Below, piece by piece: positions 16,593 to 23,869 of a stretch of DNA of 64,000 bases. The DNA lies in contig NZ_CAJLKP010000004.1 in assembly GCF_905207245.1 (NCBI RefSeq), positions 62,001 to 126,000 on the forward strand, given 5' to 3'. The DNA comes from an uncultured Bacteroides sp. GTDB taxonomy: Bacteria; Bacteroidota; Bacteroidia; Bacteroidales; Bacteroidaceae. The notes below the pieces were generated by a model that was not told the DNA's origin, made no database searches, and saw nothing but the letters and a program-made list of their open reading frames with translations. Every line of letters begins with the position of its first letter. Positions within the stretch are counted from its first letter, which is position 1. Both the position numbers and the translations under genes were made by a program.

Positions 16593-16673
16593 ATCAATGC
16601 CATTGATGCCTATCATCATTGGCATTGATGGTAGGAATCATTGGCATTGATTGTACCCATCATTGGCATTGAT
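16593..16673. repeat. Palindrome array 1, exact 22-bp period
   Basis: Four copies of a 15-bp palindromic word of the form ATCAaTGcCATTGAT / ATCATTGGCATTGAT start at 16593, 16615, 16637 and 16659. The spacing is exactly 22 bp each time, and the 7-bp linkers differ. The array fills part of the gap between the sigma-factor and fecR genes. Degenerate remnants may extend to either side. Two further arrays with other sequences but the same period lie at 53355 and 59777. Confidence 0.85.
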
Positions 16674-16769
16674 TCTATACTCACTCCTACACTCACCTCG
16701 TCTCTGTTCCGGACATACCCTATCAATGTCCTACTTGCATCCGTTCTCGAATGGAATACTGTCAGGAAT

Positions 16770-17321
16770 TTATAAAAATACGACAAAGAAACACGAGATT
16801 GTTTTCCGTATCTCCTTCAGGGCAAGGCTCAACTGGCTTTCCACATTTCTTTTGGTAGTGTGCAGCCGTTCGGCTATTTCTTCATTGCTCAATCCCTCGT
16901 TCCGGCTCAATGCATAAATCTTCCGTCGTTGCTCCGGCATGTTTTCCACTGTCTCGTCAATCAGTAACCCCAGCTCTTTCGCTATCAGTTCCTCCTCGGA
17001 AGTAGAACCGTATTCCTGCCCCTGAACTGTACTCAGATAAGCCTCCTGCACATATTTACGCTTCAAAAAGTTGATTGCCGAATTCCTTGCCATCGTATGC
17101 AGAAAAGCATCGAACGATTTGGCATTGTCTATATCCCGGTGTTTCACCCAAAGATTTACAAATAAATCTTCTGCCAACTCCTCGGCATCCGGTTCGGACT
17201 TGACGTATCCGTATATAAACGCCTTTACTTTACCGTAAGAAGCCAGGAAAACAACCTCAAATGCCTCGTGACATCCCTGTTGCAAGGCTTCAAGCGTTTT
17301 CATATCTATCTTATTACTCAT
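16770..17321 (-). CDS. ECF-type RNA polymerase sigma factor (FecI-like)
   Basis: A protein of 183 aa. Region 2 is seen in EAFEVVFLASYGKVKAFIYGYVKSEPDAEELAEDLFVNLWVKHRDI (quoted here only by its ends EAFEVVF and LFVNLWVKH) and the AFLHTMARNSAINFLKRK stretch. Region 4 is the helix-turn-helix MPEQRRKIYALSRNEGLSNEEIAERLHTTKRNVESQL (from MPEQRRKIY to NVESQL). Such factors direct RNA polymerase to a few target promoters, here probably the receptor operon. I start at ATG 17321 (MSNKIDMKTLEALQQG); a longer reading needs a TTG at 17354 and adds residues not typical of the family. It is the first gene of the trio and is followed by the repeat array, then fecR. Confidence 0.92.
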   Translation of the reverse strand: MSNKIDMKTLEALQQGCHEAFEVVFLASYGKVKAFIYGYVKSEPDAEELAEDLFVNLWVKHRDIDNAKSFDAFLHTMARNSAINFLKRKYVQEAYLSTVQGQEYGSTSEEELIAKELGLLIDETVENMPEQRRKIYALSRNEGLSNEEIAERLHTTKRNVESQLSLALKEIRKTISCFFVVFL

Positions 17322-17434
17322 GTAGGGGGCTGTTTTTATTTTTGGTGGGAACAAAAGAAGTGATTATTTATCTTATGAAGTCCCCCTTTTCGAATTATTA
17401 ACCATGTCCTTTCTATTTTAGCATTTCTCCGGGG

Positions 17435-17466
17435 CTTGGGTATGTCCCGAAGATATGGTATATTTG
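17435..17466 (+). promoter_or_regulatory. Promoter of the GH43-like gene
   Basis: TTG at 17436-17438, 20 nt, then TATATTTG at 17459-17466, a Bacteroidota-type promoter. Transcription would begin near 17473, which supports the start codon at 17497 over an upstream in-frame ATG at 17455 that lies ahead of the -7 box. Confidence 0.65.
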
Positions 17467-17496
17467 CAAAGTAAACTTTTTAATCTTGATGAACCC

Positions 17497-18465
17497 ATGA
17501 AAAGAATAATCACCTGTCTGGCACTGACTCTTTGCCTGGTGCTATCCGCCTTTGCCGGAAAACCCGCTTATCTTTTTTCCTACTTTATCGGTAACAGTGA
17601 AGACGGCCTGCATCTGGCTTATAGTTATGACGGCCTGACCTGGACGCCACTGAACGAAGGACGCTCTTTCCTGACTCCCGCAGTGGGGAAAGACAAACTG
17701 ATGCGCGACCCCAGCATCTGCCAGTCTCCCGACGGAACCTTCCACATGGTGTGGACTTCCAGTTGGACGGACCGCATCATCGGCTACGCCTCCTCCCGCG
17801 ACCTGATTCACTGGAGTGAGCAACAAGCCATTCCCGTCATGATGCATGAGCCTACGGCACATAATTGCTGGGCACCCGAACTTTTCTACGATGAACCGTC
17901 GCAAACCTATTATATCTTTTGGGCCACCACCATCCCCGGCCGCCACAAAGAAGTGGCTACCAGTGAGAGCGAGAAGGGCTTGAATCATCGCATGTACTAT
18001 GTGACAACAAAAGATTTCCGTACTTTCTCCGAAACTAAGATGTTCTTTGACCCTGATTTCAGCGTCATCGACGCTGCTATTGTGAAGGTGCCCAAGAGCG
18101 ACGAGTTGATTATGGTAGTGAAGAATGAAAACTCCAATCCGCCGGAGAAGAACCTGCGGATTACGCGTACGAAGAATATCAGGGATGGTTTTCCGGTTGA
18201 AGTATCTGCTCCCATCACCGGTGATTACTGGGCGGAAGGCCCCGCTCCGCTCTATGTGGATGATGCGCTTTACGTTTACTTCGATAAATATCGCGACCAT
18301 CGTTACGGGGCGGTCCGTTCATTAGATAATGGGAAGACGTGGGAAGACGTGTCCGACCGGGTTTCTTTCCCGAAGGGAACACGTCATGGAACGGCTTTCA
18401 AGGTCGACGCCTCGGTGGTGGAGGCCTTGCTTACTTCAAGTACTTCTTCAACGGGCAATCAATAG
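17497..18465 (+). CDS. Secreted GH43-like glycosidase
   Basis: A protein of 322 aa with a signal peptide (MKRIITCLALTLCLVLSAFA) and a five-bladed beta-propeller pattern. LAYSYDGLTWTPL and MRDPSICQSPDGTFHMVWTSS carry the catalytic-type Asp in the RDPS motif. ASSRDLIHWSEQ, NCWAPELFYDEPSQTYYIFW and DYWAEGPAPLYVDDALYVYFD (acid Glu in AEGP) follow. These match glycoside hydrolase family 43, mostly arabinofuranosidases and xylosidases. The subfamily is not identified. Its end overlaps the end of the convergent CE12 gene by 35 bp. With the pectin-type esterase next to it, arabinose removal from pectic glycans is a reasonable guess. The upstream ATG at 17455 is rejected because the promoter overlaps it. 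Confidence 0.85.
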   Translation: MKRIITCLALTLCLVLSAFAGKPAYLFSYFIGNSEDGLHLAYSYDGLTWTPLNEGRSFLTPAVGKDKLMRDPSICQSPDGTFHMVWTSSWTDRIIGYASSRDLIHWSEQQAIPVMMHEPTAHNCWAPELFYDEPSQTYYIFWATTIPGRHKEVATSESEKGLNHRMYYVTTKDFRTFSETKMFFDPDFSVIDAAIVKVPKSDELIMVVKNENSNPPEKNLRITRTKNIRDGFPVEVSAPITGDYWAEGPAPLYVDDALYVYFDKYRDHRYGAVRSLDNGKTWEDVSDRVSFPKGTRHGTAFKVDASVVEALLTSSTSSTGNQ

Positions 18466-20068
18466 CCTTTATGCCTTCTGCAATACTCCGGGCATTCATG
18501 CGTGCACCTTTTAACGAGGTGTGCGTGTGGTCGGTATTGTAGAAAGCGGGTGTCTTCTTGGGCCCCATCTTCTGTAGCTTATCTGCCGATAGTTTATTCA
18601 AATCAATGAAGTAAGCACCGGTCATTTCTGCTGCCTCACGCGTCCACTTGCCATAACTGTTCGTATTGCGTTCAATTTCCCCGTCTTTCCACTTGTTGCG
18701 AGGGGTGTGGCTCAGTACGATGGGGATGGCACCTTTTTCCTGTGCATCCATAATGAACTTGCGCAGATACCAACCGAAGCTGTAAACCACCTGATATTTT
18801 CCAGTCTTTTCCATCAGGAAAACTTTGCTTTCATTTCCCGAACCGTGCAGTTCGCCGCGCGCTTTGCCTACGTTGATGTCTCCTCCGTCGTTATGCCCAA
18901 ACTGGATAAGTACAAAATCACCCGGTTGCAGGGCGTCATAAACTTTGTCCCAACGGCCTTCGTCCAAGAATGTGCGTGCACTGCGTCCTGCCATGGCATG
19001 GTTCTCAACAGTCACCTTTTTCAGGTTGAACTCATCGGCTATCACGCTGCCCCAGCCCCACATGCCGTCTTTATCATTATCTTTATTCTTCACCGTGCTG
19101 TCTCCGATAGTGAACACCACCGGGCAACCTTCTTTCCGGCTGGCACCGGTAACCGTGTCTTTCTCCACCGGTTTCAGATAGTTTGCCAGTTCCAGACCTG
19201 TGCACTCCCGAATGCCTTCGGCGGCAGAAGCTGCGTTCACTTTAGCTCCGAAAGCACTGGTGTGAATGCGGTCCAGATAGAACATATATTTCACTTTCTC
19301 TTTGCCGAATTTCTCGAACTTACGGGCGGTGATGTCGTTCAAGTCGATAAAGGGCACCTGTTGTTCTTCGGCTATTTGCTTTGCCCATAGCCCGAATGTC
19401 TTGTTGACACGTGTCACAATCGTGCTGTCTTTATCTTTCCAGGCATTGCGGGGCGTCAGTGAGAACAGGATGGGATGGGCGCCTTTCGCTTTCACTTCCT
19501 GTACAAAACGGCGCATGTATTCGCCATAGCTGTATACCGTTTCTTTTACTCCGGTTTCCTGGATGGTTATGTTCAGGCTGTCTTTGCCAATTCCGGGAAT
19601 GGAGGCGCGTGCACGTCCGCTATCGTAAGGACCATTGTCGTTGTGTCCCAATTCGATAATCACCCAGTCGCCCGGGCGCACTCCTTTGATGACATCCGGC
19701 CATAGATGCTTGTAGAATGTGCGGCTGCTTGTTCCGCCTAATGCATGGTTTTCTACCGTTATCCGGCTCTGGTCAAAGTGGTCTCCGGCGTAATATCCCC
19801 AACCCCATTGACCATTATTACCGTTGCCCAGGGTACCGGTGCGCATGGTGGAATTGCCTACTAAAAACAAAACCGGATTATTGCCTTTGCGGCTGGAACC
19901 GGCTATTGGACGTGCTGTCCGTGCTTTGTTTAAACTATCCAGTGTATTGTCAATTACCTGGTTGACGTCCTTCATGGGTGCAGCCACCTTGTTTTGGGCT
20001 TGCATCGGCAGACAGAATGCGAATGCAACTCCCAAAATCAAGTAGCTGCAAAATGTGTGTCTATTCAT
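18431..20068 (-). CDS. Tandem-domain CE12 rhamnogalacturonan acetylesterase-like protein
   Basis: A protein of 545 aa with a signal peptide and two SGNH-hydrolase domains. Domain 2 (about 310-545) has the GDS block (FTIGDSTVKN), the GHND block (IQFGHNDGGD) and the final D-H pair (NTDHTHTSLKGARMNA). Domain 1 (about 65-290) has GHND (IELGHNDNGP) and DRIHTSAFGAKVNA, but its first block reads VGNSTM, with Asn replacing the usual Asp next to the nucleophile Ser. CE12 enzymes remove acetyl groups from rhamnogalacturonan and xylan. A Bacteroidota-type -7 box lies upstream (20098-20105). The gene converges on and overlaps the GH43-like gene. Confidence 0.9.
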   Translation of the reverse strand: MNRHTFCSYLILGVAFAFCLPMQAQNKVAAPMKDVNQVIDNTLDSLNKARTARPIAGSSRKGNNPVLFLVGNSTMRTGTLGNGNNGQWGWGYYAGDHFDQSRITVENHALGGTSSRTFYKHLWPDVIKGVRPGDWVIIELGHNDNGPYDSGRARASIPGIGKDSLNITIQETGVKETVYSYGEYMRRFVQEVKAKGAHPILFSLTPRNAWKDKDSTIVTRVNKTFGLWAKQIAEEQQVPFIDLNDITARKFEKFGKEKVKYMFYLDRIHTSAFGAKVNAASAAEGIRECTGLELANYLKPVEKDTVTGASRKEGCPVVFTIGDSTVKNKDNDKDGMWGWGSVIADEFNLKKVTVENHAMAGRSARTFLDEGRWDKVYDALQPGDFVLIQFGHNDGGDINVGKARGELHGSGNESKVFLMEKTGKYQVVYSFGWYLRKFIMDAQEKGAIPIVLSHTPRNKWKDGEIERNTNSYGKWTREAAEMTGAYFIDLNKLSADKLQKMGPKKTPAFYNTDHTHTSLKGARMNARSIAEGIKAIDCPLKKYLK

Positions 20069-20097
20069 TTTCCTATTACTTTATGCTATGTTTTGTG

Positions 20098-20105
20098 CAA
20101 AAGTA
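20098..20105 (-). promoter_or_regulatory. -7 box of the CE12 gene
   Basis: TACTTTTG on the minus strand, about 30 bp before the ATG. A TTCG lies 19 nt further upstream, one mismatch from the TTTG -33 element. Confidence 0.55.
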
Positions 20106-20177
20106 GGCGAAATCTTACTTTCTCCGAATGGAATATTATTCAGATTGATGTCTTTTTGTCCCATAGGGAGAACTTTT

Positions 20178-20702
20178 CTAAAGCATAACCCCTAATTTGA
20201 TTGAAATCAGGTTGTGGTGTAGCTTCTCCCGGAATTCTGCTGCATAGTGACTGCTCTCGTATTTTTTCAACCGTTCCAGGTTTTGGATTTCATATCCTAT
20301 GCTTAACAGAAGCGTCGTTTTACCATGCATTTTATACTGTACACCTGCGGATGGATGAAAGAAAAAACCACCATTAGCGTCTTCATCGGGGGCGAAAGCA
20401 TATCCGATGCCGCATTGCAGATAGGGGACAACTCTTCTTGGTTTAGTCAGTTGAAATCTGGCGTCGGCGAAGAGGGGTATCAGTGCTTTCTCATAGACAG
20501 ATAATCCGGTGCCGATGCCCGCAGAGAAGCGTTCCGATAGCTTGTAGTGCCCTGTCACTTGCCAGGCGAATGGAGTGGTAGAAGGAGTATTCATAGAAAT
20601 TCCCGTTCCGATGGTGGTCATGCAGGTGAAACGGTCTGCAATCTGGCCCTTCACAATGGGATTTGCCAGAAATAATAAGAGTATAAAGATTATTTTTTTC
20701 AT
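20178..20702 (-). CDS. Small outer-membrane beta-barrel-type protein
   Basis: A protein of 174 aa with a signal peptide (MKKIIFILLLFLANPIVKGQ). The rest alternates short amphipathic strands (WQVTGHYKLSERFSAGIGTGLSVY, FADARFQLTKPRRVVPYLQCGIGYAF; quoted by region) and ends in ISIKLGVML, as in eight-stranded OMP barrels. No enzyme motif is seen. Its ATG overlaps the TGA of the upstream lipoprotein gene (ATGA), so the two are translated together. Through the operator at 21457 the pair is probably under the adjacent TetR regulator. The exact role is unknown. Confidence 0.65.
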   Translation of the reverse strand: MKKIIFILLLFLANPIVKGQIADRFTCMTTIGTGISMNTPSTTPFAWQVTGHYKLSERFSAGIGTGLSVYEKALIPLFADARFQLTKPRRVVPYLQCGIGYAFAPDEDANGGFFFHPSAGVQYKMHGKTTLLLSIGYEIQNLERLKKYESSHYAAEFREKLHHNLISIKLGVML

Positions 20703-21421
20703 TGTACATTTACAGTTATGCGTTTCACAATATGGAGAGCCGTGGTCAGTGCGGAGGTATCGGTTTCCAAGTCACCGGAACTACCGTCGGGACTGCTATG
20801 CCCGAGCAGAACGGCTTCAAATGCTTTCTGACCGGAGAATAAGTCCACATCTGCAGAATAAACCATCGCCGGCTGTCCGCTCCCTTCTTTACCACCCGAA
20901 TAACCCGGTTCGCCCTCTTTGGCTGCCTTGGTATAGTAGTCATTGAAATCCGTCGAATGGTTGATTTCCACTTTAATCCTGAACAGTTTCAGCTTGTCGG
21001 ATGGATGTAGCTTTACGTCGAAACTACCACGGGGAGTTGCCCCGGAAATCCCATCCGTGAGCGGCTCCTCTTTGGTTGGCAGGTAAAGTCCGTCCTTATA
21101 CTGTATGCCCCGTGCATGGCACCAGTGGGGCAGGGCCTCTTTTCTTCTGTTGCCTCCTGAACTTTGCCAGGACTGGGTTGCTATTTTATGGCTGGCATAG
21201 ATGGTGGACAGGTAATTCCCTTTCATATCTTCCATCCAGATGGCAATCTGGGGCGGATTCTTTTTCTTGATTCCCAGGAATAGCGGGAAGTCGTGCAGCC
21301 ATTCTTCACCTTCTTCGATGCATATTTTTACATCTCCTGCTTCATATTCAATCAGCTCTTTCTGACAGGAACAGAGAGAGAAAAGCGATAAATAAATCCA
21401 GGTCATAATCATTTTCTTCAT
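20699..21421 (-). CDS. Lipoprotein, possibly DUF2271-like
   Basis: A protein of 240 aa with a lipobox-type signal peptide (LFSLCSCQKE, probable lipidated Cys at about 18 or 20). The N-terminal part after it has a beta-sandwich look (PQIAIWMEDMKGNYLSTIY) reminiscent of the periplasmic DUF2271 family; a central DGISGATPRGSFDVKL segment recurs in related proteins. I am not certain of the family. It is the first gene of a two-gene unit with the OMP. About 36-53 bp upstream of its ATG is a near-copy of the two operator sites found in front of the tetR gene, so it is likely a TetR target. Confidence 0.65.
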   Translation of the reverse strand: MKKMIMTWIYLSLFSLCSCQKELIEYEAGDVKICIEEGEEWLHDFPLFLGIKKKNPPQIAIWMEDMKGNYLSTIYASHKIATQSWQSSGGNRRKEALPHWCHARGIQYKDGLYLPTKEEPLTDGISGATPRGSFDVKLHPSDKLKLFRIKVEINHSTDFNDYYTKAAKEGEPGYSGGKEGSGQPAMVYSADVDLFSGQKAFEAVLLGHSSPDGSSGDLETDTSALTTALHIVKRITVNVQ

Positions 21422-21456
21422 CTTTAATTCATTTGATTGTTACTATAAAATGAGTT

Positions 21457-21474
21457 TGTTACCAAGTGGGAACA
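21457..21474. promoter_or_regulatory. TetR operator, site 3 (target pair)
   Basis: TGTTACCAAGTGGGAACA, an imperfect palindrome upstream of the lipoprotein-OMP pair. It matches the two sites in front of tetR in the outer TGTTAC and GGrAACA arms. Confidence 0.7.
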
Positions 21475-21519
21475 TGCTGGGCATAAGTGATCCGGATACT
21501 TATATTTGCCTTTTATGCA

Positions 21520-22128
21520 TTACACTTGGAAAACCTTATCGATAAGCGAGTCTATTCCTTGGGTGATTTGTTCCCATCCTGAGTTATTGTTCAGGGAGAT
21601 TCCGTTGTAAACCGGACAGAATTCTTCCAGCATCACAAGGTAGGTGATGGATGCTGTTAGGACGGAGGCCAGCACTTCGAGTTCTTTTAATGGATAGCTT
21701 GTCAGTTCGCTGATTCTTTTTATACGCTGCATGCCGGCATTTTCGCGTTGCTCCCTTAGCTTCACGATTATTTCGTTGTCGGAAGAGAGTTCCCAACGGT
21801 GCAGCCTCCGCAGCGTGGGGTTACTGCGTAGTTGCTCTATCTGGCTTCTGAACATCTGCTTCAGGTACTCCGGCAGTTTGTCGCGTTCCGGGAGTTCTTG
21901 CGGAAAGTTAATCCAGAAATCATGCTGGCGGATATAGGTAGCCATAAGCCCTTCTACCGAACCAAAATAGCGGTATATCAATATCTTGGATACACCGGAC
22001 TGGGTGGCAACGGCATTGATTCCTATTTTCTCAAATCCGTTTTCGCTTATCATTTGGCCGATGGTGTCCAGTATGCGCCTTTCTGTTGTTTCTCTGTCCC
22101 TTTCCGAAGTGGTGTTCTTTGCTGTCAT
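21520..22128 (-). CDS. TetR/AcrR-family transcriptional regulator
   Basis: A protein of 202 aa. The N-terminal DNA-binding domain (about 14-62) is typical: TTERRILDTIGQMISENGFEKIGINAVATQSGVSKILIYRYFGS, cited here by its HTH core AVATQSGVSKILIYRYFG. The C-terminal half is a ligand-binding helical domain with no obvious ligand. Two near-identical 18-bp palindromes lie 10 and 34 bp upstream of its ATG, and a third lies in front of the lipoprotein-OMP pair just downstream. This indicates autoregulation plus control of that pair. The ligand is unknown; TetR proteins are usually repressors released by a small molecule. Confidence 0.93.
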   Translation of the reverse strand: MTAKNTTSERDRETTERRILDTIGQMISENGFEKIGINAVATQSGVSKILIYRYFGSVEGLMATYIRQHDFWINFPQELPERDKLPEYLKQMFRSQIEQLRSNPTLRRLHRWELSSDNEIIVKLREQRENAGMQRIKRISELTSYPLKELEVLASVLTASITYLVMLEEFCPVYNGISLNNNSGWEQITQGIDSLIDKVFQV

Positions 22129-22137
22129 ATAATTGTA

Positions 22138-22155
22138 TGTTACTAATCGGGAACA
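22138..22155. promoter_or_regulatory. TetR operator, site 1
   Basis: TGTTACTAATCGGGAACA, 10 bp upstream of the tetR start codon, sharing the TGTTAC and GGGAACA arms with sites 2 and 3. Confidence 0.65.
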
Positions 22156-22161
22156 AAGGTA

Positions 22162-22179
22162 TGTTACCGGTTGGAAACA
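22162..22179. promoter_or_regulatory. TetR operator, site 2
   Basis: TGTTACCGGTTGGAAACA, extended to a longer dyad by flanking GTA and TAC. Its start is 24 bp from that of site 1. It lies in the tetR / DUF1622 divergent gap. Confidence 0.7.
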
Positions 22180-22209
22180 TACAAGTAAAACAGGAAATAA
22201 ATTTGCGAA

Positions 22210-22542
22210 TTGGGTGTTTTTATTCTTTTGAAGGGGAAGACTGTTCTCATTGTCACCTATGGAGCACTAATCGGTATCATATCCTTTCTTAGCAATGAAT
22301 TCAAGAGATTTACAGGTAAATATTCAACGACCAATATCCGGAGGTTGCGTGCTACCTTCGGGACTTACTTATTGTTGGGACTTGAATTCCTCATAGCATC
22401 GGATATACTAAAGACTGTATTGGAACCTACTCTGAACGAATTGGGCATTTTAGGAGGGATAGTTGTTTTGAGAACGATTCTCTCTGTCTTCCTGAATAAA
22501 GAAATTAAGGAGTTAGAGATAGAAAGTGAGAAAGATGAATGA
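22210..22542 (+). CDS. DUF1622-family membrane protein with a shortened N-terminus
   Basis: An ORF of 110 aa without an internal Met; reading can start at TTG 22210, and an in-frame TAA lies at 22198. The body matches the DUF1622 family of small membrane proteins: VTYGALIGIISFL, NIRRLRATFGTYLLLGLEFLIASDIL, PTLNELGILGGIVVLRTILSVFLNKEI (quoted by segments). Family members normally begin with a Met and about 10-20 more residues of the first membrane helix. So either an unusual start codon is used or the 5' end was lost when the tetR promoter came to lie here. Function of the family is unknown. Confidence 0.6.
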   Translation: MGVFILLKGKTVLIVTYGALIGIISFLSNEFKRFTGKYSTTNIRRLRATFGTYLLLGLEFLIASDILKTVLEPTLNELGILGGIVVLRTILSVFLNKEIKELEIESEKDE

Positions 22543-22668
22543 AGCTGGTATATTTCTTAAATATGTAGCCTATGTTATGTTAATTGTTAACATTAGAGTA
22601 TTGGGTAGTTAACGACTTCCTTAATTCTATTAAACCATGTTATAAAACTCTCCGTTTGACCCTGAAAA

Positions 22669-22699
22669 TTTGGAGATATCCCTAAAGTCCGTATCTTTG
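22669..22699 (+). promoter_or_regulatory. Promoter of small-RNA candidate B
   Basis: TTTG at 22669-22672, exactly 19 nt, then TATCTTTG at 22692-22699: a perfect Bacteroidota promoter with no ORF behind it. Confidence 0.8.
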
Positions 22700-22705
22700 C
22701 AATGT

Positions 22706-22773
22706 GTTTTTCATAGTATTAGATTTAAGGTTAACAAAGATTGGCTGTCTGGGATAGATAGCCTTTTTTTTTT
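22706..22773 (+). ncRNA. Small-RNA candidate B
   Basis: A perfect promoter is followed by about 68 nt that end in a terminator (GGCTGTCT pairing with AGATAGCC, then ten T). No ORF or start codon with coding potential is present, and the next gene converges from the other strand. So it looks like a free-standing small RNA. The stretch AAGGTTAACA just before the terminator recurs in candidate A (15340-15429). It may belong to an already described Bacteroidales RNA family; I cannot check this. Targets are unknown. Confidence 0.65.
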
Positions 22774-22783
22774 GCTACTATGT

Positions 22784-23638
22784 TTAGACTTCCCGCAATA
22801 CTTCTCTATATAAACTTCCATCATAACTTTTATATTCGGCATGTTGGTAGAGATTGACTAATTTTTTGCTAGATTCAAGAATCAATGTATTTGATTTCTG
22901 TGATAAATTGGTAGCTAAAATGCCACTGCCTACTATACCCGGATTACAGATTATTGTATCTTTTCTGAGCAAATTCATTGTCAGTTCCACGCAAGTGTAT
23001 TTATGGATGCCTGCCTCTTTCAGTTTGCCGGCGATATATTGATTTAGATGAGTTTTGTCATCTCCGGTCATAAAACCATACCACAACAGGCACCTCATGC
23101 CTGCTTGTGTAGCTTTTACTAATATATCGAGATACGTTGTTCCGGACATTCCTTTTCTATCAATCTCATAAGGGTCGATGTGGACGAAAGAAGATGCAGG
23201 GAGTGAGGGTAAGAGCTCCATTACTCCTGTCAGTGAATCAGAATTGCAGGTCTGGACAGCAGTATTTAGCTTCATTCTATCAGCATAGCGACTCACGTTT
23301 TCTAAAGCCTCCTTTTCTATATCAAAGAATTGATATTGTCGGGTTTGCTCTCCTAATATGTTCATGGCTAAAGCAGGAGAGCCTAAATAATTCCCTTTTG
23401 CCATCTCCGGGCTTTCTAATTTATAATAAGTGGAATTCTTTAGTAATTCTTCTCTAGCTACATTGTCCAAAAAGTGATAAATACCGTATTGTTGTTCCGG
23501 TGTATGTTCCATCCGGTAAATGGCGGAGGCTGAATTTGTCTCCACATAGACTGAAGGTTTTTCGTTTTGAAGAACCTCACAAAATATCAAATGTTTGAAT
23601 ACATCTGCCTGCTTTCCGAAATGTGTGTAAGTTGCCAT
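22784..23638 (-). CDS. RlmJ-like (DUF519) SAM-dependent methyltransferase
   Basis: A protein of 284 aa resembling RlmJ, which methylates N6 of A2030 in 23S rRNA. Similar features are the N-terminal YTHFGKQADVFKHLIFCEVLQNEKP (ends quoted: YTHFGKQADVFKH), VYVETNSASAIYRM in place of the DTHAGxGxY SAM motif, KGNYLGSPALAM (Y-x-GSP) and FVHIDPYEID where RlmJ has IDPPYE. The DPPY catalytic motif is thus altered by loss of one Pro, and the SAM motif is degenerate (ETNSAS for DTHAGA). The fold call is fair; activity and target are uncertain. It has its own -7 box at 23694-23701. Confidence 0.65.
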   Translation of the reverse strand: MATYTHFGKQADVFKHLIFCEVLQNEKPSVYVETNSASAIYRMEHTPEQQYGIYHFLDNVAREELLKNSTYYKLESPEMAKGNYLGSPALAMNILGEQTRQYQFFDIEKEALENVSRYADRMKLNTAVQTCNSDSLTGVMELLPSLPASSFVHIDPYEIDRKGMSGTTYLDILVKATQAGMRCLLWYGFMTGDDKTHLNQYIAGKLKEAGIHKYTCVELTMNLLRKDTIICNPGIVGSGILATNLSQKSNTLILESSKKLVNLYQHAEYKSYDGSLYREVLREV

Positions 23639-23693
23639 ATGCTTGAAGATTTATATTAAATTTGTCCGCGCTCATGGTTGTTAGTACATAGGA

Positions 23694-23701
23694 CAAAGGT
23701 A
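23694..23701 (-). promoter_or_regulatory. -7 box of the RlmJ-like gene
   Basis: TACCTTTG on the minus strand, about 55 bp upstream of the start codon. No TTTG at the right distance. Confidence 0.45.
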
Positions 23702-23869
23702 CGAAATTCAAAGAAAAAAACATCTTATCGTGTAAATTACCTGAAATATGGATGATTAATGTGTTTTTAAGTCTATATTAATTCTGTTTCGACCACCTTT
23801 TTAATGTCCTGCCGTTTACTTTGCAGATAGAACATTAATATGTCTAATACCTAATTAATAGTATTCTTA

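Noticed and set aside
16593..16673. Possible CRISPR array
   Set aside because: The units are 15-bp palindromes with 7-bp linkers and a 22-bp period. CRISPR repeats and spacers are each usually over 20 bp, and no cas gene is nearby. The same holds for the arrays at 53355 and 59777.
17455..17496. ATG 17455 as start of the GH43-like protein
   Set aside because: A good -7 box at 17459-17466 overlaps this codon, and the signal peptide begins at ATG 17497.
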